From NCBI RefSeq assembly GCF_000295095.1, contig NZ_JH806632.1, positions 322,450 to 386,449 on the forward strand: DNA of 64,000 nucleotides, given 5' to 3'. Each line of letters begins with the position of its first letter. Position 1 is the stretch's first letter. Positions 35,170-43,635 of this stretch are shown here, in pieces. The position numbers and the translations under genes are program-made. The DNA is from Actinomyces timonensis DSM 23838 (GTDB lineage Bacteria > Actinomycetota > Actinomycetes > Actinomycetales > Actinomycetaceae). The notes beneath the pieces are model-generated. The model was not told where the DNA came from, did no database searches, and saw only the letters and a list, made by a program, of their open reading frames with translations.

Positions 35170-35248
35170 CGAGACCGGGCGAACAGCACCGCGAGATTCC
35201 GATCTGTGGAAAACCGCCCGGTTTCGCGGTGCTGTTCGCCCGGTCTCG
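35170..35248. repeat. 3'-end repeat locus C: inverted pair with perfect 25-bp stem
   Basis: Forward arm 35170-35194 starts 11 bp after the acyP stop; the reversed arm 35224-35248 ends 28 bp before the folD stop. The arms are exact reverse complements. The 29-nt spacer (35195-35223) begins GATTCCGATCTGTGGAAAAC and ends CGCCCGGTT, the latter a truncated second reversed unit. Between convergent genes; a long hairpin forms in either transcript. Confidence 0.95.
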
Positions 35249-35275
35249 ACGAAGGGAGAGGGCGAGATCGGAGGG

Positions 35276-36172
35276 TCAGGAGGCGCGCTCGGCGGTCTCC
35301 ACGACGTTGGCCAGCAGGAGGGCGCGGGTCATCGGGCCCACTCCCCCGGGGTTCGGGGAGAGCCACGAGGCGACCTGGTCGACGCCGTCCGCCACGTCCC
35401 CGGCGATCCGGCCCTTGCCGGTGGCGGGGTCCACCACTCGCGAGACGCCCACGTCGAGCACGACGGCGCCCGGCGCCACCATCGCCGGGGTGATGATCCC
35501 GGCGGACCCGGCGGCGGAGATGACGACGTCCGCGCGACGCACGTGCGCGGCGAGGTCGGCGGTGCCGGTGTGGCACACGTCCACCGTGGCGTTGACGTCC
35601 TTGCGGGCCAGCAGGAGCCCGATCGTGCGCCCCACGGTGACGCCGCGCCCGACGACGCACACGTCCTTGCCCGCCAGGTCGATGCCGTGACGGGTCATGA
35701 GCTCGATGCAGCCGCGCGGTGTGCACGGCAGCGGCGAGTCGATGGGCCCGGTGCCGCGCAGGACGAGGCGGCCGAGGTTGGTGGGGTGGAGCCCATCGGC
35801 GTCCTTGTCCGGGTCGATGCGTTCCAGGATGGCGTTGGTGTCGACGCCGCGCGGCAGCGGCAGCTGGACGATGTAGCCGGTGCAGGCGGGATCGGCGTTG
35901 AGGCGGTCGATCGCCTCCTCGATCTCGCCCTGTGTGGCGGTGGCGGGCAGGTCCACGCGGATGGACTCGATGCCCACCTCGCGGCAGTCCGAGTGCTTGC
36001 CGGCCACGTACTTGACGCTGCCGGGGTCCTCTCCGACGAGCACCGTGCCGAGCCCCGGCACGACCCCGCGCCCCCGCATCGCCGCCACGCGCTCGGCCAG
36101 CTCGGCCTTGATAGCGGCGGCGGTCGCCTTGCCGTCCAGGACGCGGGCGGCGCCCGCCCAGGGGGCCCTCAC
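35276..36172 (-). CDS. folD: Methylenetetrahydrofolate dehydrogenase / cyclohydrolase
   Basis: 298 residues from GTG 36172, which overlaps the glyA stop (GTGA). Recognised by YVAGKHSDC (catalytic Lys, about 57), [34 protein letters not shown] and the NADP loop [14 protein letters not shown] (usually GRSxxVGxP). It interconverts 5,10-methylene- and 10-formyl-THF. With glyA it forms a one-carbon operon under the ZTP riboswitch. Confidence 0.93.
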   Translation of the reverse strand: MRAPWAGAARVLDGKATAAAIKAELAERVAAMRGRGVVPGLGTVLVGEDPGSVKYVAGKHSDCREVGIESIRVDLPATATQGEIEEAIDRLNADPACTGYIVQLPLPRGVDTNAILERIDPDKDADGLHPTNLGRLVLRGTGPIDSPLPCTPRGCIELMTRHGIDLAGKDVCVVGRGVTVGRTIGLLLARKDVNATVDVCHTGTADLAAHVRRADVVISAAGSAGIITPAMVAPGAVVLDVGVSRVVDPATGKGRIAGDVADGVDQVASWLSPNPGGVGPMTRALLLANVVETAERAS

Positions 36173-37479
36173 TGGGCCAGGCCCGGGTAGAGCGGGAAGG
36201 CGTCGGTCAGCGCCGTCACCCGCGAGCGCAGGCCCGCGAGCAGGTCCTCGGTGGCCGTGCCCGCGGCGCCGGCGACGAGCGCCGTGGCGATGATCTCGGC
36301 GACCTCGGTGAACTCGGCCTCGCCGAAGCCGCGGGTGGCCAGGGCGGGGGTGCCGATGCGCAGGCCGGAGGTGACGCGCGGGGGGCGGGGGTCGAAGGGG
36401 ACGGCGTTGCGGTTGACGGTGATGCCGGCGGCGTGGAGGAGGTCCTCGGCCTGCTGGCCGTCGAGGGCGGAGTTCCGCAGGTCGACGAGGACGAGGTGGA
36501 CGTCGGTTCCACCGGTGACCAGGCTGATGCCGGCGCCGCGCACGTCGTCGGCGAGGAGGCGCTGGGCGAGGATCCGGGCCCCGGCGAGGGTGCGGGCCTG
36601 GCGGTCGGCGAACTCGGGGGTGCCGGCGATCTTCATGGCGATGGCCTTCGCGGCGATGACGTGCATAAGGGGGCCGCCCTGCTGGCCGGGGAAGACGGCG
36701 GAGTTGAGCTTCTTGCCCCACTGCTCGGCGCGGTTGGACAGGATCATGCCCGAGCGCGGCCCGCCGAGGGTCTTGTGGACGGTGGTGGACACGACGTCGG
36801 ATGCGGGCAGGGGGCTGGGGTGCAGTCCCGCGGCGACGAGCCCGGCGAAGTGGGCCATGTCGGTCCACAGGGCGGCGCCGACCTCGTCGGCGATGGAGCG
36901 GAAGGCGTCGAAGTCGAGGTGGCGGGGGTAGGCGGACCAGCCGGCGATGATGACGCGGGGGCGCTCGCGCAGGGCGGTCTCGCGCACTTGGTCCATCTCG
37001 ATGCGGTGGGTGGTCTCGTCCACGCCGTAGGCGGTGGCGTGGTAGTTCTTCCCGGAGAAGTTGATCCTCATGCCGTGGGTGAGGTGCCCGCCGTGGGCGA
37101 GCGAGAGCCCGAGGATGGTGTCCCCGGAGTCGGCCAGGGCGTGGAGGACGGCGGCGTTGGCCTGCGCGCCGGCGTGGGGCTGGACGTTGGCGTACTCGGC
37201 GCCGAAGACGGCCTTGGCGCGGTCGATGGCGAGCTGCTCGGCGACGTCGACGACTTCGCAGCCGCCGTAGTAGCGCTTCCCGGGGTAGCCCTCGGCGTAC
37301 TTGTTGGTGAGCACGCTCCCCTGGGCCTGGAGGACGGCGCGGGGCACGAAGTTCTCCGAGGCGATCATCTCAAGGGTTCCGCGCTGGCGGTTGAGCTCGC
37401 CGTCCAGGACGGCGGCGATCTCGGGGTCGAGCTCGGCCAGGGGCAGGTTGTTGAGGGAGACGTTGGCTGGGGCGGTCAT
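36169..37479 (-). CDS. glyA: Serine hydroxymethyltransferase
   Basis: 436 residues, full length. PLP lysine in [13 protein letters not shown] (about 235-247), [14 protein letters not shown] at the N terminus and [14 protein letters not shown] at the C terminus. It makes glycine and methylene-THF from serine. ATG 37479 follows an AGGAG site, preceded by a ZTP riboswitch at 37530-37612. It is translationally coupled to folD. Confidence 0.95.
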   Translation of the reverse strand: MTAPANVSLNNLPLAELDPEIAAVLDGELNRQRGTLEMIASENFVPRAVLQAQGSVLTNKYAEGYPGKRYYGGCEVVDVAEQLAIDRAKAVFGAEYANVQPHAGAQANAAVLHALADSGDTILGLSLAHGGHLTHGMRINFSGKNYHATAYGVDETTHRIEMDQVRETALRERPRVIIAGWSAYPRHLDFDAFRSIADEVGAALWTDMAHFAGLVAAGLHPSPLPASDVVSTTVHKTLGGPRSGMILSNRAEQWGKKLNSAVFPGQQGGPLMHVIAAKAIAMKIAGTPEFADRQARTLAGARILAQRLLADDVRGAGISLVTGGTDVHLVLVDLRNSALDGQQAEDLLHAAGITVNRNAVPFDPRPPRVTSGLRIGTPALATRGFGEAEFTEVAEIIATALVAGAAGTATEDLLAGLRSRVTALTDAFPLYPGLAQ

Positions 37480-37529
37480 GCTTCTCCTGCGAGTTTCGGG
37501 CGCGCGTGCGCGCTGCGGCGGGCGATCCG

Positions 37530-37612
37530 CGGCCCAGGCGGGCGACCCCGGAGTCTGCTAGTCATGCCGCTCCCCGGTGGTGATCCACCCGGCGCCAGTC
37601 GCGACGCCCCTA
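37530..37612 (-). promoter_or_regulatory. ZTP (pfl) riboswitch controlling glyA-folD
   Basis: On the minus strand the leader contains, in order, the conserved pfl blocks GGGCGTCGCGACTGGCG, CCGGGTGGATCACCACCGG followed by GGAGCGG, a variable linker, and CCGCCTGGGC. These are the helix P1/P2 half and the pseudoknot-forming terminal block of the ZTP riboswitch. A TAGGGT hexamer just upstream (37618-37613) would place the transcription start at the first block. Known ZTP riboswitches sense AICAR phosphates under folate stress and often control glyA and folD, exactly as placed here. Confidence 0.92.
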
Positions 37613-37685
37613 CCCTATCGCGCCCGGCCCCGCCCGACGACGCCGGAAACGCATCCCGCCAGCCGTCAGTACCCGTCGCTGCCCG

Positions 37686-38996
37686 TCAGTCGACGGCGCC
37701 GAACCAGTCCTCCATGGCGTCGCCGTCGGGGCCGCTCCAGGCCAGGGCGCTGACGAACTCCTCGGGGCGCAGGAGGATGCGGGAGAAGGCCTCGCGCACG
37801 CGCTCGCAGGCGGCGTCGTCGGCCACGCCGGTGACCACGAGGTGGCAGCGCGGGCCGGCAAGGCCGCCAGCGCCAGGCGCGCCGGCCGCTCCCATCCCCA
37901 GCCCCGCGCCCGCGCCCGGAGCCGCCTCCTCGCCCCAAGGGGACGGCGCCTCCTCCCAGGTGCCGGCGTCGCCCACGGTGACGGCCCCGCCGGCGACCTC
38001 CCAGGCGCAGACCCGCCCGGGGCGGCTGGGCAGCCAGAAGCAGCCGCGCGCGCACATGCCCGCCCCGGCGAGGTCGGCCACGAGCGCGCGCAGGCGCTCG
38101 GGGTGGAAGGGCAGGTCGGAGGCGAGGTCGAGGGTGCGCACGCCGTGCTCGACCGGCCCGCCCCAGGCGCGGGTGGAGGCCGGGTGTACTCGGGCGACGG
38201 CGGCGCGGGCGTCGTGCCGCACGGACATGAGGACGTCGAGGACGGGGGCGTCGAGGCCCGGCAGGAGGAGGGCGTCGTCGGCGCGCAGGTGCTCGACGAG
38301 GTCGGCGCCGGCGCCCTCCTTTCCCACGGCGATGACGACGTCGGCGTAGCCGAGCCCCAGCATGTGGACCTCGCCGGTGCAGCGGGCGTCCCCCTCGCCC
38401 CAGGCCAGGCCCCGGTCGGCCAGCGGGATGTGGGTGAGGATGTCGTCGACGGCGGTGGAGGTGAGCACCGCGTGGGCGACGCCGGCGAGCGTCGCCCCGG
38501 GGACGCCCTCTAGCTCGGCGGCCAGGCGGGGCACGAGGTGGACGATCTCGATGGCCGGGGGCAGGAGGATGACGGTGGCGCCGTCGGGCTCGTCGGCGGC
38601 GCGGTCCTCGGCGACGGCGAGGAGCACCTCCCGCAGGGAGCAGGTGGGGCAGGGCGTGGGCATGTCGACGTCGAGGACGACGGGCTCGGGGAGCGCCGGG
38701 GCGGGCGCGCAGGCGGAGCCGCCCTCGCCGTCGGGGGCCGTGAGCCCGGCAGGCCCGGCTGGCACAGCCGTTTCAGTGGAGGTGAGCCGGATGACGCCGC
38801 GGGGCCCCTCGTCGGGGTGGATCGTCACGGCGAGGACGAGGGCGTCCTCGCCGTGAAGGCTGAGGGCAGCGAGCTCCAGCAGCGCCGGGTCGACGGCGCT
38901 CACGAGGGCGATGCGGTGGCCGACGCCCGGCTCGGGGTCGCGGGGGTCGCGCGAGAAGGGCAGGTCCGCCCCGGGCAGGGATGAGTCGAGAGTCAT
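37686..38996 (-). CDS. CobW/COG0523-like protein, probable MRF (ribosome-hibernation-recruiting) homologue
   Basis: 436 residues. The CobW-type layout is visible: an N-terminal nucleotide-like strand [18 protein letters not shown] without a proper P-loop, the conserved [16 protein letters not shown] (about 115-130, the CxxC block) and a CobW C-terminal domain (about 225-430). In mycobacteria MRF has this degenerate plan and is Zur-regulated with cysteine-free ribosomal proteins; this gene is divergent from that very set, 48 bp away. ATG 38996 follows a GGAG site. Role in zinc-starvation ribosome hibernation or zinc allocation is inference from family and context. Confidence 0.75.
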   Translation of the reverse strand: MTLDSSLPGADLPFSRDPRDPEPGVGHRIALVSAVDPALLELAALSLHGEDALVLAVTIHPDEGPRGVIRLTSTETAVPAGPAGLTAPDGEGGSACAPAPALPEPVVLDVDMPTPCPTCSLREVLLAVAEDRAADEPDGATVILLPPAIEIVHLVPRLAAELEGVPGATLAGVAHAVLTSTAVDDILTHIPLADRGLAWGEGDARCTGEVHMLGLGYADVVIAVGKEGAGADLVEHLRADDALLLPGLDAPVLDVLMSVRHDARAAVARVHPASTRAWGGPVEHGVRTLDLASDLPFHPERLRALVADLAGAGMCARGCFWLPSRPGRVCAWEVAGGAVTVGDAGTWEEAPSPWGEEAAPGAGAGLGMGAAGAPGAGGLAGPRCHLVVTGVADDAACERVREAFSRILLRPEEFVSALAWSGPDGDAMEDWFGAVD

Positions 38997-39008
38997 GCGG
39001 GCTCCAAC

Positions 39009-39044
39009 TTGACGGTAATGAGATTCAATCCCAATACTGCACCC
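39009..39044 (+). promoter_or_regulatory. Promoter and Zur-like operator of the alternative ribosomal protein operon
   Basis: TTGACG (39009-39014), 18-bp spacer, AATACT (39033-39038), then 6 nt to ATG 39045. Between the boxes lies TAATGAGATTCAATC, an imperfect dyad around TGA-N3-TCA with flanking AAT, similar in plan to Zur boxes of Actinobacteria. The position would block the polymerase. The divergent MRF-like gene shares the 48-bp region. Binding by Zur is not shown. Confidence 0.6.
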
Positions 39045-39284
39045 ATGACCACCTACTGCCAAGTCACGGGAGCCCGGCCGGTCTTCGGCAAGTCCGTCTC
39101 CCACTCGCACCGCCGCACGAACCGGCGCTGGGACCCCAACCTCCAGCGCAAGCGCTACTGGGCACCCTCGCTCGGTCGCACGATCACGCTGACCGTGAGC
39201 GCGCGCGGGATCAAGACCATTGACAAGAAGGGCATCGACGCCGTCGTGGCGGACATGCTCGCCCGAGGGGAGAGGCTGCGATGA
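39045..39284 (+). CDS. rpmB: 50S ribosomal protein L28, zinc-independent paralogue
   Basis: 79 residues, [20 protein letters not shown] start, then [17 protein letters not shown] and [16 protein letters not shown]. Only one cysteine remains (Cys5), so the two-CxxC zinc ribbon of the C+ form is absent. First gene of a five-gene operon of alternative ribosomal proteins. The mRNA is probably leaderless. Its stop overlaps the rpmG start (ATGA). Confidence 0.93.
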   Translation: MTTYCQVTGARPVFGKSVSHSHRRTNRRWDPNLQRKRYWAPSLGRTITLTVSARGIKTIDKKGIDAVVADMLARGERLR

Positions 39285-39451
39285 GCAAGGCCGCCAAGGA
39301 CCTGCGCCCCATCATCAAGATGGTGTCCACCGCGGGCACGGGCTACACCTACGTCACCCGCAAGAACCGCCGCAACACCCCTGACCGGCTGGTGCTGCGC
39401 AAGTTCGACCCCGTGGTGCGGCGCCACGTCGAGTTCAAGGAGTCCCGCTGA
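39281..39451 (+). CDS. rpmG: 50S ribosomal protein L33, zinc-independent paralogue
   Basis: 56 residues. [20 protein letters not shown] then [20 protein letters not shown]. It has no cysteine, whereas zinc-binding L33 has four. Start and stop overlap both neighbours by 4 and 1 bp, so translation is coupled throughout. Replaces the zinc form when zinc is scarce. Confidence 0.93.
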   Translation: MSKAAKDLRPIIKMVSTAGTGYTYVTRKNRRNTPDRLVLRKFDPVVRRHVEFKESR

Positions 39452-39756
39452 TGGCCAAGAACTCCAAGATCGCCGCGGACAAGCGCCGCCGCGCCGTCGT
39501 CGCCCGGTACGCCGAGCGCCGCGCCGAGCTCAAGAGGGCCTCCGTCAACCCGCATCTGAGCGAGGCCGAGCGCGAGGCCGCCATGGCCGCGCTCCACGCC
39601 CTGCCCCGGGACGCCTCCCCCACCCGCCTGCGCAACCGGGACGTCGTCGACGGGCGCCCCCGGGGGTACCTCCGCGTGACCGGCACCTCCCGCGTGCGCT
39701 TCCGCGAGATGGCCTCGCGCGGCGAGCTGCCCGGCATCGTCAAGTCGTCCTGGTGA
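39451..39756 (+). CDS. rpsN: 30S ribosomal protein S14, long zinc-independent form
   Basis: 101 residues (zinc-binding S14 is about 61). [20 protein letters not shown] start, [20 protein letters not shown] in the middle and [20 protein letters not shown] at the end. No CxxC motif. ATG overlaps the rpmG stop (TGATG). Confidence 0.94.
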   Translation: MAKNSKIAADKRRRAVVARYAERRAELKRASVNPHLSEAEREAAMAALHALPRDASPTRLRNRDVVDGRPRGYLRVTGTSRVRFREMASRGELPGIVKSSW

Positions 39757-39769
39757 CAAGGAGCAGCCC

Positions 39770-40069
39770 ATGAAACCCGGGATCCACCCCGATTACCACC
39801 CCATCGTCTTCCGCGACAAGAGCGCGGGCTTCGCCTTCCTCACCCGCTCGACCATGACCTCCACGGAGACCATCGAGTGGGAGGACGGCAATACGTATCC
39901 CGTCGTCGACGTCGAGGTCTCCAGCGCCTCCCACCCGTTCTGGACCGGTCAGGGCCGCATCCTCGACACGGCGGGTCGCGTGGAGAAGTTCGAGCGCCGC
40001 TACGGCAAGCGCGCCCGCCCCGCCGTGAAGCCCGCCGCCCCCACCGCCACTGCCAAGAAGGGAGCCTGA
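39770..40069 (+). CDS. rpmE2: 50S ribosomal protein L31, type B (zinc-independent)
   Basis: 99 residues. Type B features: [20 protein letters not shown] start, and [21 protein letters not shown] with the FERRYGKR end; no CxxC. An Ala/Pro/Lys tail of about 20 residues follows. An AAGGAG site precedes ATG 39770. Type B L31 is released or replaced according to zinc supply in other bacteria. Confidence 0.94.
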   Translation: MKPGIHPDYHPIVFRDKSAGFAFLTRSTMTSTETIEWEDGNTYPVVDVEVSSASHPFWTGQGRILDTAGRVEKFERRYGKRARPAVKPAAPTATAKKGA

Positions 40070-40071
40070 GC

Positions 40072-40194
40072 ATGAAGGTCCGCGCCTCGATCCGGTCCCT
40101 GGCCAAGCAGCCGGGGTCCAAGGTGGTGCGCCGCCGCGGCCACACCTACGTCATCAACAAGAAGAACCCCCGTCTCAAGGCCCGCCAGGGCTGA
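40072..40194 (+). CDS. rpmJ: 50S ribosomal protein L36, zinc-independent paralogue
   Basis: 40 residues: [20 protein letters not shown] then [20 protein letters not shown]. The three cysteines and histidine of the zinc form are missing. Two bp after the L31 stop, last gene of the operon; a 120-bp element bounded by a perfect 22-bp inverted repeat begins 95 bp downstream. Confidence 0.93.
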   Translation: MKVRASIRSLAKQPGSKVVRRRGHTYVINKKNPRLKARQG

Positions 40195-40288
40195 GCGGCC
40201 CGACGGCCCCCGCGGGAAGGACCAGATCCCCGTCTCCCCCGCGCCCCATGCCAGCTTCGACCAGCACGGGCGCCAGGGAGGCGGGGGC

Positions 40289-40408
40289 TGTCAATTCTGC
40301 TGCCGTCGAGCGGCCCGGGAGGAAAGACGCCGACGGCGATCGTTGGAATCGCGCCGATCCTTCCTACGCCGTCGGGAGCCTCTCTCCTCGACGGCAGCAG
40401 AATTGACA
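40289..40408. repeat. 120-bp element with perfect 22-bp terminal inverted repeats
   Basis: Arms 40289-40310 (begins TGTCAATTCTGCTGCCGTCG) and 40387-40408 are exact reverse complements, 76 bp apart. The inside has further partial dyads (CCGACGGC / GCCGTCGG). It sits in the 374-bp gap between the alternative ribosomal operon and the lipoprotein gene. It has MITE-like form, but no target duplication was found; it might instead act as a large terminator. A TAGGCT element near 40504 could drive the lipoprotein gene. Confidence 0.7.
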
Positions 40409-40568
40409 TCTGACGGATCTAGAGCGGGCTGCCGCCCCCGCATGGGGCGCCATGGGGAGCGCTGCCGTGAGACCGGCGTTGGCGGCGCCACCCAGCGCCT
40501 CCTAGGCTGGTGCCCGCGCTCATCGGCGCCGGGCGTCCCTGCCCCGGCGCGGCGCGGGAGGGAGAACG

Positions 40569-40988
40569 ATGCACGCCAGGACACGGGGCCAGAGAGTCGT
40601 GGTCTCCGCCGTCACCGCCGCAGCGGCGGCGCTGTGGATCGGTGGGATCGCCGGATGCTCCTCCGACGACGGCAACACCGACGCCGACTACGTCAAGATC
40701 TGCAAGGACCCCAGCACGGGCGAGCGCGTCGAGGACGAGAAGTGCTCCGATGACACGGGCCCGGCCTCCCACTCCCGCCCCCACTGGGTCTACATGCCGA
40801 TCTCGCGCGGCTCCTCGGTGAGCGCGCCCGGGGTCGGCAAGAAGGTGCCCTCGGGGTACAGCGACTCCAAGCCATCGTCGAGCAGCAAGGTCACCACCTC
40901 GGGCCGCTCGGGGGGCTCCTACTCGCGGGGCTCGGGCACGAGCCACGGGGGCTTCGGCTCGGGCTCCAAGGGCGGATCGGGGTCCTGA
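40569..40988 (+). CDS. Secreted lipoprotein, YgiB/DUF1190-like
   Basis: 139 residues. Signal peptide with lipobox IAGC (Cys30). The mature start has YVKICKDPSTGERVEDEKC, similar to the Cys-containing start of YgiB proteins, then SRPHWVYMPI and a Ser/Gly-rich tail. ATG 40569 is preceded by GGGAGGGAG. The next gene, abutting it, encodes a YgiC-like ATP-grasp protein, as in the E. coli ygiB-ygiC pair. Function unknown. Confidence 0.75.
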   Translation: MHARTRGQRVVVSAVTAAAAALWIGGIAGCSSDDGNTDADYVKICKDPSTGERVEDEKCSDDTGPASHSRPHWVYMPISRGSSVSAPGVGKKVPSGYSDSKPSSSSKVTTSGRSGGSYSRGSGTSHGGFGSGSKGGSGS

Positions 40989-42239
40989 GTGCAGCGCGTC
41001 CCATCCTCACCGCGCCCCGGGTGGCGCGACACCATCGCCCGCCAGGGCCTCGTCTTCTCGGAGACCACCGACCCCGCCACGGGGATCAACACGAGCTACT
41101 GGAACGAGTTCGCCTGCTACGAGCTGACCATGGACGAGGTCGACCTCCTGGAGCGCACCAGCGAGAACCTCCACATGATGGCCAAGGACGCCGCCGGCTT
41201 CCTCGCCGAGGAGTCGCTCAAGCCGGGCTCACCCTTCAACCTGGGCATCCCGCGGGAGGCCATCGAGTACGCCACGGTCTCCCTCGACCGCGACGACCCC
41301 TCGCTCTACTCGCGCTTCGACCTCATCTACTCGGGCAATGACGGGCGGCCGCCCCGGATGCTGGAGTACAACGCGGATACCCCCACGGGTCTGGTGGAGG
41401 CCGCCCTCATCCAGTGGTACTGGCACGAGGACGTCCACCTGAAGGCGGGCGTGACCGGCATCGACCAGTGGAACGGCATCCACGAGGAGCTCATCGCCCA
41501 GTGGGGCCGCATCGATGACCACCTCGGGCGCCTCCACGGCCTGCGCCCCCACATGTACCACTTCGCCTACACCGACGCCGATGACTCCGGCGAGGACCTC
41601 ATGACCACGGGGTATCTCATGGACACCGCCGTCCAGGCGGGACTGACCGGCCTGCTCGTGGAGATGAAGCAGCTCGGGCTGGACAGGGAGACCGCCCGCT
41701 TCACCGACGGCGAGAACCGCCACCTCGAGGCGATCTTCAAGCTCTACCCGTGGGAGGAGATGATGTTCGAGGAGTTCGGCCCCGCGATCTGCGCGCTCAA
41801 GCCGGACTACTGGTTCCAGCCCGCCTGGACGATGTTCCTGTCCACCAAGGCCCTCAGCGCGGCGCTGTGGCACCTCTACCCGAACCACCCCAACCTCATC
41901 CCCACCTACATGTACCCCGACGAGGCCCGCGCCCGCCACGACACGATGGGCATGTCCGAGTACGTCATCAAGCCCCTGCACGCCCGCGAGGGCGCGAATA
42001 TCGAGCTGCACGGGGAGGGCCAGCACATCGTCCAGCCCGGCGGGTGGGGCGTGGAGGGCTACGTCATCCAGGAGTTCTGCAAGCTCCCCGACTTCACCGG
42101 CTCCGACCACCTGCACAACCGCCCTGTCCTGGGCACGTGGATGGTGGGCGACGAGTGCTACGGCCTGGGCATCCGCGAGTCCGACGGCCCCGTCACGGAC
42201 TACTACTGCCGGTTCGTGCCCAACCGGATCCGCCTCTAG
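40989..42239 (+). CDS. YgiC-like glutathionylspermidine synthase family ATP-grasp protein
   Basis: 416 residues from GTG 40989, immediately after the lipoprotein stop. Glutathionylspermidine synthase-type C-terminal domain: MLEYNADTPTGLVEAALIQW (about 122-141), KLYPWEEMMFEEFG, SEYVIKPLHAREGANIE (ATP loop, about 323-339) and YVIQEFCKLPDF. The amidase half of true GspSA is absent. Members may attach an amine or peptide to a carboxylate; the substrate here is unknown. Operon with the lipoprotein and APC transporter. Confidence 0.88.
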   Translation: MQRVPSSPRPGWRDTIARQGLVFSETTDPATGINTSYWNEFACYELTMDEVDLLERTSENLHMMAKDAAGFLAEESLKPGSPFNLGIPREAIEYATVSLDRDDPSLYSRFDLIYSGNDGRPPRMLEYNADTPTGLVEAALIQWYWHEDVHLKAGVTGIDQWNGIHEELIAQWGRIDDHLGRLHGLRPHMYHFAYTDADDSGEDLMTTGYLMDTAVQAGLTGLLVEMKQLGLDRETARFTDGENRHLEAIFKLYPWEEMMFEEFGPAICALKPDYWFQPAWTMFLSTKALSAALWHLYPNHPNLIPTYMYPDEARARHDTMGMSEYVIKPLHAREGANIELHGEGQHIVQPGGWGVEGYVIQEFCKLPDFTGSDHLHNRPVLGTWMVGDECYGLGIRESDGPVTDYYCRFVPNRIRL

Positions 42240-42251
42240 GCGCCGGGAGCA

Positions 42252-43625
42252 GTGCTGGCACCCGGGTCGACGGCGTCGCCGCGCCCTCCGCGCGAGGGCG
42301 GCGGCGCGCGTGGGACCGCAGGTGGCGGTGCGCGCTCAGGCGCGGGTGATCCGGCCGACGGCGCCGCTGGCGGCCCGCGCCTGAGCGTCCTGCAGGGCTC
42401 GGCGCTCGCGCTGTCCGCCACGGCGCCGTGGTACTCGATCATGGTGACCGCGCCGCTCATCGCCGCGCTGGTCGGCTCGGGCACCGCCGTCGTCTACCTC
42501 CTGGCGGCGATCCCCGCCGCCCTCGTGGCCGCGGGCATGAGCGCCAACGACCGGCGCGACCCTCACAAGGGCAGCGTCTACACATGGGTGCGGCGCGCCT
42601 TGCCGCGCACCGGCTGGTTCGCGGGCTTCTGCCTGGCCTCCACCGGCGTCATCGCCACCTCCGGCATGGCCTACGTGGCGGCCGACCTCCTCGCCCCCGC
42701 GGCCCCGGCGGCGCTCAAGGCGGCCCTGGCGGCGGTGCTCACCGCGCTCGCCGCCCTCATCGACCTCTACGAGTTGCGGCTCATGGCGGCCCTGCAGTAC
42801 CTCGCCGTCATCGCGGGGCTCGGGGCGACGATCGTCTGCGCCGGGCTCGTGGCCGGGGGCGGGGTGCGCCTGGCGCCCATGACTGGCTCGCCCCTCGACT
42901 GGTTCCACGCGGTGCTGCTGGCGGTCTTCGCCTACTGGGGCTTCGACGCGATCTTCGCGCTCACCGATGTCACGGGCGCAGGCGCGCCGCAGCGGGTCAC
43001 CGCGCTGACGATGCTGGGGCTCGTGGGGTTCTTCGCCGTGGGCGGGACGGCGTACAGCGCCGTCGACCCCGCTCCCGTGACGGGGCATCTGGTGGTGCGC
43101 GTCGCGGTGGTCTCCTCGGCGATCATGAGCCTGGGCTCCACCCTCGTGCCGACGGCGCGCGGGATCGAGGCGATGGCCGACGCCCGCCAGGTCCCCTCCT
43201 GGGCGGGCCGCCTGCGCTCCACCTCCTGGACGACGGCGGTGGTCACGGCCGCCTCGGTCGCCTGGACGGGCCTGCTCTTCGTCTCCGAGGGGCTCTTCAC
43301 GGACACGGTGGAGGCCCTCAGCGTGCTCGTGGGCCTGTACTTCGCGGCGAGCTCGCTCATCGCCGCGATCCACGCCCGCTCCCGGCGCGAGCGCCGGATC
43401 CAGTCGGTGGCGGTGGCCCTCATGGTCGTCATCACGGCGGCGGTGGCGATCCAGATGCTCGATCCGGGCTACGGGACGACGGCGGTCTGTGGCGTCGGCG
43501 GGGTGGGGCTCATCGTCGTCGGGCTCAGCGCCCTCGGTGCGGCGGGAGCGCTGCGCTATGGGAGGCCCGACGGCGGGGCGGGCGGAGGCCGCCCCGACTC
43601 GGAGGGGCGCCGCGCGGCTGGGTAG
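42252..43625 (+). CDS. APC superfamily amino acid/amine permease
   Basis: 457 residues from GTG 42252, 12 bp after the YgiC-like gene. A Gly/Ala/Pro-rich leader of about 40 residues, then about twelve helices; the early segment LSVLQGSALALSATAPWYSIM and the FAYWGFDAIFALTDVT region (about 220) identify the APC family. Substrate unknown; the pairing with a YgiC-like protein suggests an amine or amino acid. Purine-rich GGGAG lies upstream. Confidence 0.82.
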   Translation: MLAPGSTASPRPPREGGGARGTAGGGARSGAGDPADGAAGGPRLSVLQGSALALSATAPWYSIMVTAPLIAALVGSGTAVVYLLAAIPAALVAAGMSANDRRDPHKGSVYTWVRRALPRTGWFAGFCLASTGVIATSGMAYVAADLLAPAAPAALKAALAAVLTALAALIDLYELRLMAALQYLAVIAGLGATIVCAGLVAGGGVRLAPMTGSPLDWFHAVLLAVFAYWGFDAIFALTDVTGAGAPQRVTALTMLGLVGFFAVGGTAYSAVDPAPVTGHLVVRVAVVSSAIMSLGSTLVPTARGIEAMADARQVPSWAGRLRSTSWTTAVVTAASVAWTGLLFVSEGLFTDTVEALSVLVGLYFAASSLIAAIHARSRRERRIQSVAVALMVVITAAVAIQMLDPGYGTTAVCGVGGVGLIVVGLSALGAAGALRYGRPDGGAGGGRPDSEGRRAAG

Positions 43626-43635
43626 GCTGCGCGGT

